Shown here piece after piece: positions 54,020 through 63,200 of a stretch of DNA of 64,000 nucleotides. Every line of letters starts with the position of its first letter. Within the stretch, counting starts at the first letter, position 1. Position numbers and translations under genes: made by a program. This DNA comes from Treponema sp. UBA1747 (GTDB lineage Bacteria > Spirochaetota > Spirochaetia > Treponematales > Treponemataceae): positions 14,952 through 78,951 of the forward strand of contig DCHR01000018.1 in the NCBI GenBank assembly GCA_002315375.1. The letters are read 5' to 3'. The notes beneath the pieces were generated by a model. That model searched no databases, had not been told where the DNA came from, and worked only from the letters and a program-made list of their open reading frames with translations.

Positions 54020-54487
54020 ATGAATCAGTTAAACTCAGTAATTGTAGAAGGAAATGTAGTAAAAGAACCTTTCTTTTCTGAACCAACACCAGGTTTTAAA
54101 GTTGCGGATTTTTCTATTGGAGTAAACCGTTACAGTAAAGCTAAGAACGGTGAATGGAAAGAAGAAGTCAGCTATATTGCTATTCAGTCGTTCAATAAAC
54201 TTGCGGAAGTGGCACGTGAAAAATGTTCTAAAGGCCGGGGTGTACGTATTGTCGGAAGATTAAAGCAGGACCGCTGGAAGAACAGCGATAACAAATGGGA
54301 AAGTAAAATGTATGTTATTGCTGAACACGTTGAATTCAAACCTATGCAGGTTTCACAGAATTCCGCTGATGAGAATGCAAAGAAAGATGACTTTGAAAAA
54401 ATGACTGCAGCAGACCTGGCGGCAATGAAGCTTGCGGAAGCAGCTGCTGCCACACAGGAATCTGTTGCTGAGGAAGCATTGTTTTAG
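54020..54487 (+). CDS. ssb: Single-stranded DNA-binding protein
   Basis: A 155-residue SSB: the OB-fold begins LNSVIVEGNVVKEPFFSE and includes DFSIGVNRYSK, SYIAIQSFNKLAEV and GVRIVGRLKQDRWK. The C-terminus is not the usual DDDIPF acidic tip: it ends in EESVAEEALF-like residues after an alanine-rich linker, with only the terminal Phe and nearby acids kept. Ribosome site AAAGAGG. It is not next to rpsF/rpsR, so it could be a second SSB. Its stop overlaps the U32 gene stop by four bases. Confidence 0.92.
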   Translation: MNQLNSVIVEGNVVKEPFFSEPTPGFKVADFSIGVNRYSKAKNGEWKEEVSYIAIQSFNKLAEVAREKCSKGRGVRIVGRLKQDRWKNSDNKWESKMYVIAEHVEFKPMQVSQNSADENAKKDDFEKMTAADLAAMKLAEAAAATQESVAEEALF

Positions 54488-56658
54488 CGTTCCTTGTTAG
54501 GGTCTCTGTCCCTGTAGAATCCGTCTTTCCAGTTGAATCTGGAAATATCCGGTAAAGGCTGGGCTTTTGTCATGGAAGTCACAATTGCCTTTATCTGACT
54601 TCGGGTTACTTTTGTTTTGGTGAAATCGATGAGGATTCTTTTGAATCCGGATTTATTTATAGTTTCAACCTTGTCTACAATAGAGAAAGGTGATTCAGGC
54701 ATTACAAAAGACCCGTCCTGGGTGGAATTTACCTTGAACAGAGATCCTTCTTTATCTTCAAAGAAAGTGAAGTCATAATCAGAAGGAAGCTTGAAACGCA
54801 TTCTGAAAAGTGCCGGATAAGCAAAAACAGGGACAAGAATACGGGAACGAACATTCATATCAAAAGTTGCTTCAAGGTTTTTACGTGAATTTTCGTACGG
54901 CATAATGAATGCGCCGATATCCTGGTTTTCAAGGAAAGATACTGCCCATCGGTTGAAAGTATAAAGGTATGGTCCTGCAATAAGGTTCAGTATGAATCCT
55001 GTTGCTTGGATTTCCTTGAGAATCTGGATTTGAGCCAGGTTGTTTACTACAAAGTTATTGAACCCGTCAGTTACCAGTTTGTTTAAGGTTTCTTTGATTT
55101 CGTTTTCCTGTGTTGAAGCACAGAATGGATCAAGAGAAATATAAATCTGTTTTTTGCTGAATGGAAGGACAGTTTTGTGTGCAAGAAGGTCTGCTTTTGT
55201 GTCTGAGTTCAGTTCCAGCAGAACGCGAACCGGATGAAGTCCCTGAATCTGGAAAAGGTCAGGAATAGAAGAAACACTTGCGTATATTCCTTCAGGGAAA
55301 TATACCAGTTCTTTTTGCCCAACCGGAGTAAGATCCAGAATAGGGAGCTGTTCATCTCCCGGCTGCTTTCTGTATTTTCCGATGTCGTGAGGAAGTACAT
55401 GAGGATAGCGTTTAGAACTTGATTTTGTCTGAAGAAGGTAAACAGGATCTCCCTCTGTAAAGCCGGAAGGTATATCAATCCAGCGTTCACCTGAATCAGA
55501 AACTTCAATTGTTCTGATTTTGTGACTTACACGGCCTGTATCATCTTTTTTGTGAAGACGGATTGAGTCTCCCGGATCAGGATCGTAAGAACCGCCCGAA
55601 ACAACAGCAAGTGCAATTTTATAATCTTCAGGTTTCGGATCAGTGATATTTTTCATCAAAGCCTGTTTCAGTTCTTTTGGAGCAGGCTTTGTCTTTTTAA
55701 TTTTTCCAAGGTATATACCAGTGCCACCAGCCTGGTCAGGATTCAGAATTTTGCTTCCTGCGTTATCGATACCTTCTTCCGGGGTGTTGAAACCATACCA
55801 GTATGTAGTTTTGCTTCGTGCAAAGTCGCTGGCAAGCATACGGTGTCCTGCAGCAATTGCTCCTTTTTTGTCTTCCTGATAATGGTCCATAACATAGCGG
55901 TAAGCAGAAACAACGCTTCCAACATATTCAGCACTCTTCATGCGGCCTTCAATTTTGAAGGAATCGACACCGGCTTCCATAAGAAGAGGAATCTGATCAA
56001 TAAGTTCCAGGTCACATGGGGAAAAATAGTAGCCCTGACGGATTCCGCCGGGAACTTCAGCTGTATAGTAACGGCGGCAGGCCTGAGTACACATACCGCG
56101 GTTTGCAGATTTTCCTCCGAGGAAGCTTGAAAAAAGACAGAGCCCTGATTCACTTACACAAAGGGCTCCATGTACGAAAACTTCAAGGTCAGCCCCGGTT
56201 TCTGTTTTTATTTTTTTGATTTCGTCCAGACCCAGTTCACGAGCAAGAACTACACGTTTGAGACCTTCCTTTAAAAGGAGTTTTGTTGCGGCGGAACTTT
56301 CAACGTTCATCTGTGTTGATGCGTGAAGCTCCAGGTTCGGGAAGAATTCCTGACACATGCGGATGACACCGAAGTCCTGGACAATGAGGCCATCCGGTCC
56401 AACCTTATTCAGGTATGAGAGGAAACGATAAAGACGTTCTGTTTCTTTTTCTTCGGCAACTGTATTTACTGTGACATAAATCTTTTTGTGCTGTCTGTGA
56501 CATGATTCAACGGCAGCCTCAAACTGGTTCCATGCAAAGTTTGTTGTACGAAGACGAGCATTGAAGCTCTTAAGTCCCATATATACAGCATCAGCGCCTT
56601 CGCCGATTGCTGCGTCAAGTGATTCTATATTACCCGCAGGTGCTAAAAGTTCAGCCAT
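54484..56658 (-). CDS. Peptidase U32 family protein (RlhA/TrhP-like)
   Basis: A 724-residue protein beginning AELLAPAGNIESLDAAIGEGADAVYMG, with the U32 signature LEVFVHGALCVSESGLCLFS (about 155-174) and the cluster-type cysteines in RGMCTQACRRYY. A long C-terminal region (about 330-724; DUF3656-like) follows, ending in a basic tail. Relatives act in RNA hydroxylation (ho5C in 23S rRNA or ho5U in tRNA) rather than as proteases. The length and C-terminal domain favour the RlhA type. Preceded by a perfect palindrome at 56666. Confidence 0.87.
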   Translation of the reverse strand: MAELLAPAGNIESLDAAIGEGADAVYMGLKSFNARLRTTNFAWNQFEAAVESCHRQHKKIYVTVNTVAEEKETERLYRFLSYLNKVGPDGLIVQDFGVIRMCQEFFPNLELHASTQMNVESSAATKLLLKEGLKRVVLARELGLDEIKKIKTETGADLEVFVHGALCVSESGLCLFSSFLGGKSANRGMCTQACRRYYTAEVPGGIRQGYYFSPCDLELIDQIPLLMEAGVDSFKIEGRMKSAEYVGSVVSAYRYVMDHYQEDKKGAIAAGHRMLASDFARSKTTYWYGFNTPEEGIDNAGSKILNPDQAGGTGIYLGKIKKTKPAPKELKQALMKNITDPKPEDYKIALAVVSGGSYDPDPGDSIRLHKKDDTGRVSHKIRTIEVSDSGERWIDIPSGFTEGDPVYLLQTKSSSKRYPHVLPHDIGKYRKQPGDEQLPILDLTPVGQKELVYFPEGIYASVSSIPDLFQIQGLHPVRVLLELNSDTKADLLAHKTVLPFSKKQIYISLDPFCASTQENEIKETLNKLVTDGFNNFVVNNLAQIQILKEIQATGFILNLIAGPYLYTFNRWAVSFLENQDIGAFIMPYENSRKNLEATFDMNVRSRILVPVFAYPALFRMRFKLPSDYDFTFFEDKEGSLFKVNSTQDGSFVMPESPFSIVDKVETINKSGFKRILIDFTKTKVTRSQIKAIVTSMTKAQPLPDISRFNWKDGFYRDRDPNKER

Positions 56659-56801
56659 TCTTTAATTGTAACAGAGTTACAAAAAAAAGTCATAGCACTA
56701 TGCCAGCAGTTTGCCAGAACTTTGGGAGTCCTTAGCCAGCCCTTGGCCAGCACTATACGGCCTTTTTGCAGTTTATCGGAACTCCGTGGTAATAAAGAGC
56801 A
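56659..56801. other. Intergenic region with two palindromes and GCCAG repeats
   Basis: TTGTAAC, AGA, GTTACAA (56666-56682) is a perfect inverted repeat just upstream of the U32 start. CATAGCACTATG (56691-56702) is a second one. Four GCCAG units follow between 56702 and 56757, and AGCACTAT occurs twice. No gene is seen. Confidence 0.6.
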
Positions 56802-57911
56802 TTATGGAATGAGATTTTCTTCTCCCGGTGTAAGATTTTTGTTGGAAATTGAAGTCCATTCATTTTTGTTTGACGGAACAGGCCATGAAAGAAGGCCGTT
56901 TTCAAAATCCCTAACAAGGTCAGCTACATTTATCCTGACAAGGTTTGCACTTTTGGGGAAAACAACAGCGTCCCTTATTTCTCCGGTACCTTCCCATATG
57001 TTTTCAGAGAAGATTTCGGTTACTGCATTTTTGAAGGATTCTTTGCTCCAGGTTTCTTTGTCACTTCTTGAATAAACCAGGGCCTGCTGGATTTCCCCGT
57101 TATTTGTATTTTCCAGTCTGATAATATCCTGTGATGCTCCAAGACAGGCGGTAGTGTTATCGATCCAGAAATCCCAGGCTTTAGTTGAAGAACCAAGTCC
57201 TTTTGAAAAGGTTTTGTCTCCTGTTGTTTCATTTATACAGGCTTCGGAATCAGGAAGGCTTTTTCTGAAATGAACGGTAATGTAATCACCGGCTTTGACC
57301 TCGGTATCAGGAAAATAAAAGTCTTTTTCTTCACCGTCGTTTACAGATGAAAGCTTCAGTCCCGAAAGATTACCGTCTGTCAAAGCCAGAAATTCTACAA
57401 ACTCATAAATTTTGTAATTAACTTTCTTGGATGTAAATGACCTTACTTCGTCCATTATTTCTGTCATCAGGAGTTTGGGAATGCAGTCATTGTAGCCTTT
57501 GAATTTATAGGAAAAGGTTAGTGAAGAGCCTCCTTTGTTCTGGACCTGACCTGTAAAAACATAATCTTTCCCGATTTGGGTTTTTGAGTTCATGTTTATA
57601 ACCAGGTTTTTTCCGTCGTTTTCAGGTTCGCAATTTACACCGATGTTTTCCGGATTTTCTTCCTGTGATGAAATGCCTCCTGCAATCAGGCTGACGGGTT
57701 CTGAGAATTGTAAAAGCAGATGACGGGAATCAAGTACTTCGTAATTTTCAAGAACCGGAAACCTGCAGTCGGATCCGATAATTTCCAGGCCGGACATACT
57801 GACACGGCAGGAAAGGGGAAATACAGACAGCAGAATGATTGATGTCAGGACCGTAGTTTCAACGACCAGAACTATGGGTCTGCGGATTTTTTTATTGAAG
57901 ATTTTTTTCAT
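56802..57911 (-). CDS. Envelope protein with lamin-tail-like domain (possible lipoprotein)
   Basis: A 369-residue protein with a basic N-terminus and one hydrophobic segment (IVLVVETTVLTSIILLSVFPLSC) ending in a lipobox-like PLSC at about residue 35, late for a signal peptide. The mid part has an Ig-like segment. From about 145 on, a region reads like a lamin-tail domain (IYEFVEFLALTDGNLSGLKLSSV, ...GDYITVHFR, ...ACLGASQDIIRLEN), with an extracytoplasmic beta-sandwich role. I prefer ATG 57911 (GAGG five bases upstream) to the in-frame GTG 57917. Ligand unknown. Confidence 0.7.
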   Translation of the reverse strand: MKKIFNKKIRRPIVLVVETTVLTSIILLSVFPLSCRVSMSGLEIIGSDCRFPVLENYEVLDSRHLLLQFSEPVSLIAGGISSQEENPENIGVNCEPENDGKNLVINMNSKTQIGKDYVFTGQVQNKGGSSLTFSYKFKGYNDCIPKLLMTEIMDEVRSFTSKKVNYKIYEFVEFLALTDGNLSGLKLSSVNDGEEKDFYFPDTEVKAGDYITVHFRKSLPDSEACINETTGDKTFSKGLGSSTKAWDFWIDNTTACLGASQDIIRLENTNNGEIQQALVYSRSDKETWSKESFKNAVTEIFSENIWEGTGEIRDAVVFPKSANLVRINVADLVRDFENGLLSWPVPSNKNEWTSISNKNLTPGEENLIP

Positions 57912-57966
57912 AAGCACCTCGAAACGTTACATATAGTATTGGCGTTTAAGGTGTTTTCTGGTAAAT

Positions 57967-58001
57967 AAAAAAAAGCTTTCTGCAAAAAACAGAAAGCTTT
58001 G
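57967..58001 (-). terminator. Terminator of the small secreted protein gene (leftward)
   Basis: AAAGCTTTCTG and CAGAAAGCTTT form a perfect 11-base stem around CAAAAAA. Read leftward it is followed by eight T. Confidence 0.9.
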
Positions 58002-58023
58002 TGTAAAGAATCAGGTTAATTAA

Positions 58024-58740
58024 TTAGAAGGCACTGTTCAGAACAACAGATTCAACCATGTAGCGAACATTGATACCTGTTTTGTCTTCTAAAGTTTTTT
58101 CAACTACGAAAATCATTTTCTTTCCTGTTTTGTCAGAAAGAATCTGTTCGATTTTGTAATTTGTTACGCCTTTTCTTTTGATGTCAGGGTTTCCGACTTT
58201 CTGGCTTGCAATTACGTTTCCGTTTTTATCTTTCTTTTCGATGAGAATGTAGAAAGATGATTTTGCATTTTCTCCTGAACCTGTAACTGAAGGATTCATG
58301 GTTACACAGAAAGATTTTGGATTATCAATATCTGAACCAAGAAAATCTTTGAAGGAAATTACATCACTTCCTTTTTTCAAAGGATCCTGACAGATGTAAA
58401 GCATCTGGTCCGGTTCTGTTTTTTTAAGGTTCAAAGGTTTTGTACTGTAAAAGCTTTTTGCTTCCAGTGATTCATAAACTTCACGGCCATTTTTTCCGGC
58501 TGTTACTGAAGATGGTTTGATTGAAAAGTAACCGTTATTTACATAGTCATTTTTTTCAATATCAACTTCAATCAACTCTGCCCAGCCCTGGAAGTTTTTA
58601 TCTGTTTTTCCGTACTGTCCGAATACAAATATTTTCCCGTCAGAAGACCATCCGCCTTCCACAAAAGTAGCAACATCGCCTGCAAAAACAGCAGCTGAAA
58701 GCAGACACATAGAAATAACTGCAGAAAGAATTCTTTTCAT
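58024..58740 (-). CDS. Small secreted protein (DUF2259-like)
   Basis: A 238-residue exported protein. The signal peptide is MKRILSAVISMCLLSAAVFA, cleaved before GDVATFVEGGWSSDGKIFVFGQYGK. The mature part is beta-rich. The GGWSSDGKIFVFGQYG start resembles the predicted-secreted DUF2259 family, known to me from spirochaetes; unverified. I choose ATG 58740 after GGGGG, not an in-frame TTG at 58752. It has its own terminator and is divergent from the membrane protein at 58830. Confidence 0.78.
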   Translation of the reverse strand: MKRILSAVISMCLLSAAVFAGDVATFVEGGWSSDGKIFVFGQYGKTDKNFQGWAELIEVDIEKNDYVNNGYFSIKPSSVTAGKNGREVYESLEAKSFYSTKPLNLKKTEPDQMLYICQDPLKKGSDVISFKDFLGSDIDNPKSFCVTMNPSVTGSGENAKSSFYILIEKKDKNGNVIASQKVGNPDIKRKGVTNYKIEQILSDKTGKKMIFVVEKTLEDKTGINVRYMVESVVLNSAF

Positions 58741-58829
58741 TTTTTCCCCCAAAAGAAATATCTTACTTCAATAATCGGCATTTCAGGTAAAGTCTTTACT
58801 ATTATTTCTAATCACTTTATTATTTTCTT

Positions 58830-59639
58830 ATGACTCTTAAGAACAGGAACAGATTGAATTTTACCTTATTTATCATTTCTACAATCGTTCTTGTAATTAA
58901 TTTATTTTCATTTATCTATTTTATGTTTATGACTCCCGTTTCTTTGAATCGGAGCGGTAAACCTGTTATTTACAGTATTTTCTTCGAATACCAGGAATTG
59001 GCTGTTTTTTCATCTCTTTTATTCATGAATATTTATGTTGTTGTCGTTTCCAGGGCAATGACCAATGCTTTTGCTAAAACCCAGTGTTCGGAAATTTCTT
59101 TTTATTTCTGTTTTCTGATTTCATGTCTTTTTGAATCTTTCAGACTTTATATTCCGGTTTTGCTTGTTGAAAATACATACACTGAATATCTGATTGTTCT
59201 GGGTGATTTTTCTATTTTTGCCCGGCTTCTGGCTCCTTTGTCCCTGCTTTCGGCCAGTATTATGAGCGGGGCCGGTCAGAGACAGAATCTGGAAAGAAAT
59301 ATGCTGCTTATTGTTGTTACAGCAATGTTTGTGGCAATGGTTTTACCTCTGAATACGACAATTATAGAAAAAGATTTTCGGGTTCATGCCGGTTTTGACA
59401 AAATTGTTGTGGCTATTGAAATACTGATAGATACTCTTGCGGTTATTTCTCTTTATATAAACAATAAAAAAGAGGAATTTTCGCAGAAAACTACTATCGG
59501 AATGATAATGATTATTGCAGGTTTCGTTCTTTCTATTAACAGTTACAATTTTACTCTGTTTGCTTTGAGTATGATTTTCTTCACTTTCGGAACAGTGTTT
59601 TACCTGAAAGATCTCCATGACAGGAATCTTTATTCCTGA
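58830..59639 (+). CDS. Multi-pass membrane protein of unknown function
   Basis: A 269-residue protein with about eight hydrophobic spans and almost no soluble part. Polar loops include NRSGKPVIYSIFFEYQE and DKIVVAIEI. The arrangement resembles the membrane sensor half of signalling proteins, without any kinase, GGDEF or HD-GYP domain attached. No strong ribosome site is seen before ATG 58830. It converges with the next gene (stops two bases apart). I do not recognise a family. Confidence 0.65.
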   Translation: MTLKNRNRLNFTLFIISTIVLVINLFSFIYFMFMTPVSLNRSGKPVIYSIFFEYQELAVFSSLLFMNIYVVVVSRAMTNAFAKTQCSEISFYFCFLISCLFESFRLYIPVLLVENTYTEYLIVLGDFSIFARLLAPLSLLSASIMSGAGQRQNLERNMLLIVVTAMFVAMVLPLNTTIIEKDFRVHAGFDKIVVAIEILIDTLAVISLYINNKKEEFSQKTTIGMIMIIAGFVLSINSYNFTLFALSMIFFTFGTVFYLKDLHDRNLYS

Positions 59640-59641
59640 AA

Positions 59642-60238
59642 TCAAAACGACATTAATACCAGTGCAAGTCCGCCTATTGCCGGCGGAATTATTATATTGT
59701 CCATATCGGCCAGTGGAAGCAGTTCGATAATCATTGCTGTTGTGGCAAGGGCGAAGGTAATGTGTGAAACCGGGATAACCATCCAGCTCGAAATGAATAC
59801 TGCAAGCCAGCAGGCAAGACTTCCTGCCACAGTTTTGCCTTTGGTTCCAGGCAAATGAACCCGCCCGAAAAGTTTTCCGCATAGACTTGCAAGTCCGTCT
59901 CCAAAAGAAAGGGCATATATTCCTATTCGTCTGGCATTTGGGTCAGGTATAAAAAGCGCCGCAAGCAGAATCCCCAGGACAAGAGTAACCGGTCCCAGAA
60001 CGAATCTGTCTTCGTCCCGCTTTCTTGCAGCAAGTTCTGTTATGTTTGAAACAAGGGGAATCTTTTTTCCTTTCAGGCGAAGTAATTCACAGATTGAATA
60101 GGCTGCTGCAGCAAAAACCAGGAGAGAAACTGTCAGAGCGTACCAGCGGTCAAGAAAAAAAGGAACCAGAGCGGAGCAAATGTGAATGGATTTTCGGAAT
60201 AATTCCTTCAGAAGAAGTTTAGTACGATATTTTCTCAT
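59642..60238 (-). CDS. Dolichol-kinase / CTP-dependent lipid kinase-like membrane protein
   Basis: A 198-residue membrane protein with about six spans. The family-defining blocks are SFGDGLASLCGKLFGR (near 120-135), GTKGKTVAGSLAC and IELLPLADMDNIIIPP (near 178-193). They match the SEC59/DGK1 branch of CTP-transferase-like enzymes, which phosphorylate polyprenols, dolichol or diacylglycerol. It could also be called phosphatidate cytidylyltransferase-like. Its start lies 20 bases inside the upstream FlcA-like gene, so the two are translationally coupled. Confidence 0.8.
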   Translation of the reverse strand: MRKYRTKLLLKELFRKSIHICSALVPFFLDRWYALTVSLLVFAAAAYSICELLRLKGKKIPLVSNITELAARKRDEDRFVLGPVTLVLGILLAALFIPDPNARRIGIYALSFGDGLASLCGKLFGRVHLPGTKGKTVAGSLACWLAVFISSWMVIPVSHITFALATTAMIIELLPLADMDNIIIPPAIGGLALVLMSF

Positions 60239-63200
60239 TATTCACAATTGTTCGTGGAATTTCCGTGTAGATTGCAGGTTCGAAATCCGGAACAGGGTGG
60301 GTTATGTATTTGATGTTTTCTTCAGCAAGGTTTGAACCGCCCAGTCTTACCATTGTTTCCTGGTTTCTTGTAAGAGCGTCCCATGCTCTTACAGACTGAG
60401 AGAACTGAACAATAGCCTGTGCATTGAAAGAACTGTTTCCTGTTCTTGAAGCAAGGTGATAGAGAGTAACCCCGTAGTTATTTGCGGCGTAAAGGTATGC
60501 GGTTACCAGTTCGTTATCTTCTTTTGCAGCCTGAGGATTAACTCCGCCCTTATCGGCAATGAGTTTGTCCAGATTTGAAATCAGGTTTTCGTAGTAACCC
60601 TGTGCGGCGTAATTATCACCTCTCATAGAGAGTGTATTTCCCATGGCCAGCATAAGGTTTGTTTCCTTAATGTTTCCGTCACCGGCTTTCATGAATGAAC
60701 CCAAGGCTTCGGCATAGTTCTTTTTCTTGTACTGAATATATCCGATTTTGTAGCGGATAGAAGGATTGTCATTTTCAAGCTGAACAGAAGATATGAAATT
60801 CTGAAGGGCGTTGTCATAATCACCTGTAATGAAGTAATCCATATCGGCCTGATCTGCGAAAAGCTGTCCGATTTTTTTATTTCCTTCAAGCCCGGAAGCA
60901 TCTCTTTCAGCTGTGTAAAGAGTGATTCCGTCTGTGAAATATTCCTGTGCCCTCAGGTATTCCTGTGCTTTTGAATATTCTTCGCCGGCAAGGCGGTATG
61001 TATCGATATATTTGTAGAGATCACGGCGGTGAAGAATTGTAGAAGCCTTGAATTTGTCCAGAGTATCAATAAGTGTGTTTTTTGCAGCCTGGCTTTCATT
61101 TGTTTCAATGAAGTAGCGTGAAAGGTTATAGGCTGAAATAGGATTTTTGTTGTCCAGTTTATAGGCACGAATCAGAAGCAGGCGGACATCTTCGATGTAA
61201 TTACGAAGATATTCATCACTTGGTGCAATAGGGCCGTAAAGTTTGTCCAGCATATATCCTGAAAGCTCTGTCCAGTCTTCTGGAGGCAGGTTTTTCTCTT
61301 TTGGAAGGAAGTATTCCTTCAGGGAAAGAACTTCAGGAAGGTTATCTGTGCGGATGAAGTAACGCATCATGCGTCCTTCATAGAGTTTGTTTGATTTGTA
61401 AAGCTGAATAAGGGTAGCATACTGTTCACGGGCAGATTCAAGCTTTTCAGGATCTTTTTCTGTTCCCCATTCGAGGAATATGTCACCTAAAAGGAGAATG
61501 CCGTCTGCATCGTTGATATGGAAATCCAGAACCTGGCGGCGGCAGATTTCTTCTGCTTTCTGATAATTTGCCAGATCGTTTAATTCCATATTTGCATATT
61601 CAAGACCGGCAGCTTTATCATGCTTGAAGTTGTCCAGAATATTCTGGTACATCCATTCGGCTCTGATGTACTGCTTTCTTTCACGGTATCCGCGGGCATA
61701 TCTGAAGAACCATTTTTTGTTTCTGCGGTAACGGATAGCCTCGTTGAATTTGATTTCGCTCTGAGGGTATTCATCAGCCTGAAGCATTGTGTATCCCTGT
61801 TTGTACAGGTGATTTGCCATTGCCGGGTAATAAATACAGTGTTTTGTGAACTGGAAAAGTCCGAAGAACACAACCAGAAGTACAAAACAGGCGAATACTG
61901 CAGGAACGATTTTGTTCTTAAGCTGATATGAAAGGGATTTTTTATAAGCTTCATATTCTTCTGCAGTTCTGTGCTCGAAGTTTCTTGGTACCGGAATAGA
62001 AATATCCAGCATTTTTTCAAGATGAGAAGCAATCTGGCGTGCAGGAGCTTTATTGATGATTTTTTCGATGATTTCAAACTCGGCTTCATCAGTAAAATCA
62101 TTCTTTACGATTAAGTCTTCGAATGCAAGGCGGACGTTGAGCGGGTATTCTGAAAGGTTTTTCAGGAATACTTTGTACTGAGCGTCTGAAAGTGTATTTG
62201 GTGGAAGTTCTTCTTCTGGAGTTTTTGATGGAGTTTTTCCCAGAATTACGGGATTCTTTTTTTCTTCTTTTGCAGTCTGAACATCAGAGAAGCCCGGAAT
62301 AGTGAATTCATCGTTTTCAAAAGAGAAGTCATCTGACGGAGCATCTGCGTTTTCAAGCTGAGTATCTGTTTCCGGAACGTCAAAATTCATGCCGTCCATT
62401 TCAGTTGTGTCAAAGGTTTCCAGCGGCATTTCTTCCATTTCAGAAGAATCAGAGCCGAAGTCTGCCCCGGAATCTGAATCAGGAATGCTGAAATCTGAAA
62501 TGTCATCAGGAATATCTGCCGTAAAATCAGTTGCTTCTCCTGATGGTTCTTCACCGAAATCGGGAAGGTTTTCAAAATCAAAGGAATCAAGACCTTCGGC
62601 AGAACCGAAATCACTACCGAAACCTTCGTTCAGTTCAGGAGAAGCGGAAAAATCAGTTTCTTCTGTTACCTCAGGAGCATCAAAAAGTCCTGCAGTGTCC
62701 GACAGAAGGGCTTCTTCTGCCGAATTGTCAGCTTCAACAGGAGTTTCCAGGTCAGGAACTTCAAAATTGTCTTCAGTTACTTCGATATCTCCGAAAGACA
62801 TAGGAGATTCCGGTGCTTCCGGTACTTCATGAATGTCAAAATCGGTAACTTCTTCGAAATCAGAGACTGGTTCTGTATCAAATGAAGAAAAATCATCTGA
62901 AACAGGTTCATTGAAATCGAAAGGCTCTGAGAGTCCTGAGTTTTCTGTTACAGTTTCGCTTATATCTGCGGCTTCAAAAGTATCAGCCGGTAAATCAGGA
63001 ACCTCTGCTGAAATCGGTTCATCAAAATCAGATATTTCTTCCAGTTCTTCAATTTCCTGAAGTTCTTCAATGTCTGAAAAATCATCATTTACGTTGTCTG
63101 GTGCTGAAATCGGAGCAACTTGAGGTGCAGGAGAATTGCCGAAATCAAGGTCTCCGAGTCCCAATGCTTCCAGGGAAAGGGCTTCGCCTGAAGGTTCGTT

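Noticed and set aside
62389..63060. Rightward Ser-rich open frames (147 and 75 residues)
   Set aside because: Antisense shadows of the GAA/GAT-rich acidic region of the FlcA-like protein.
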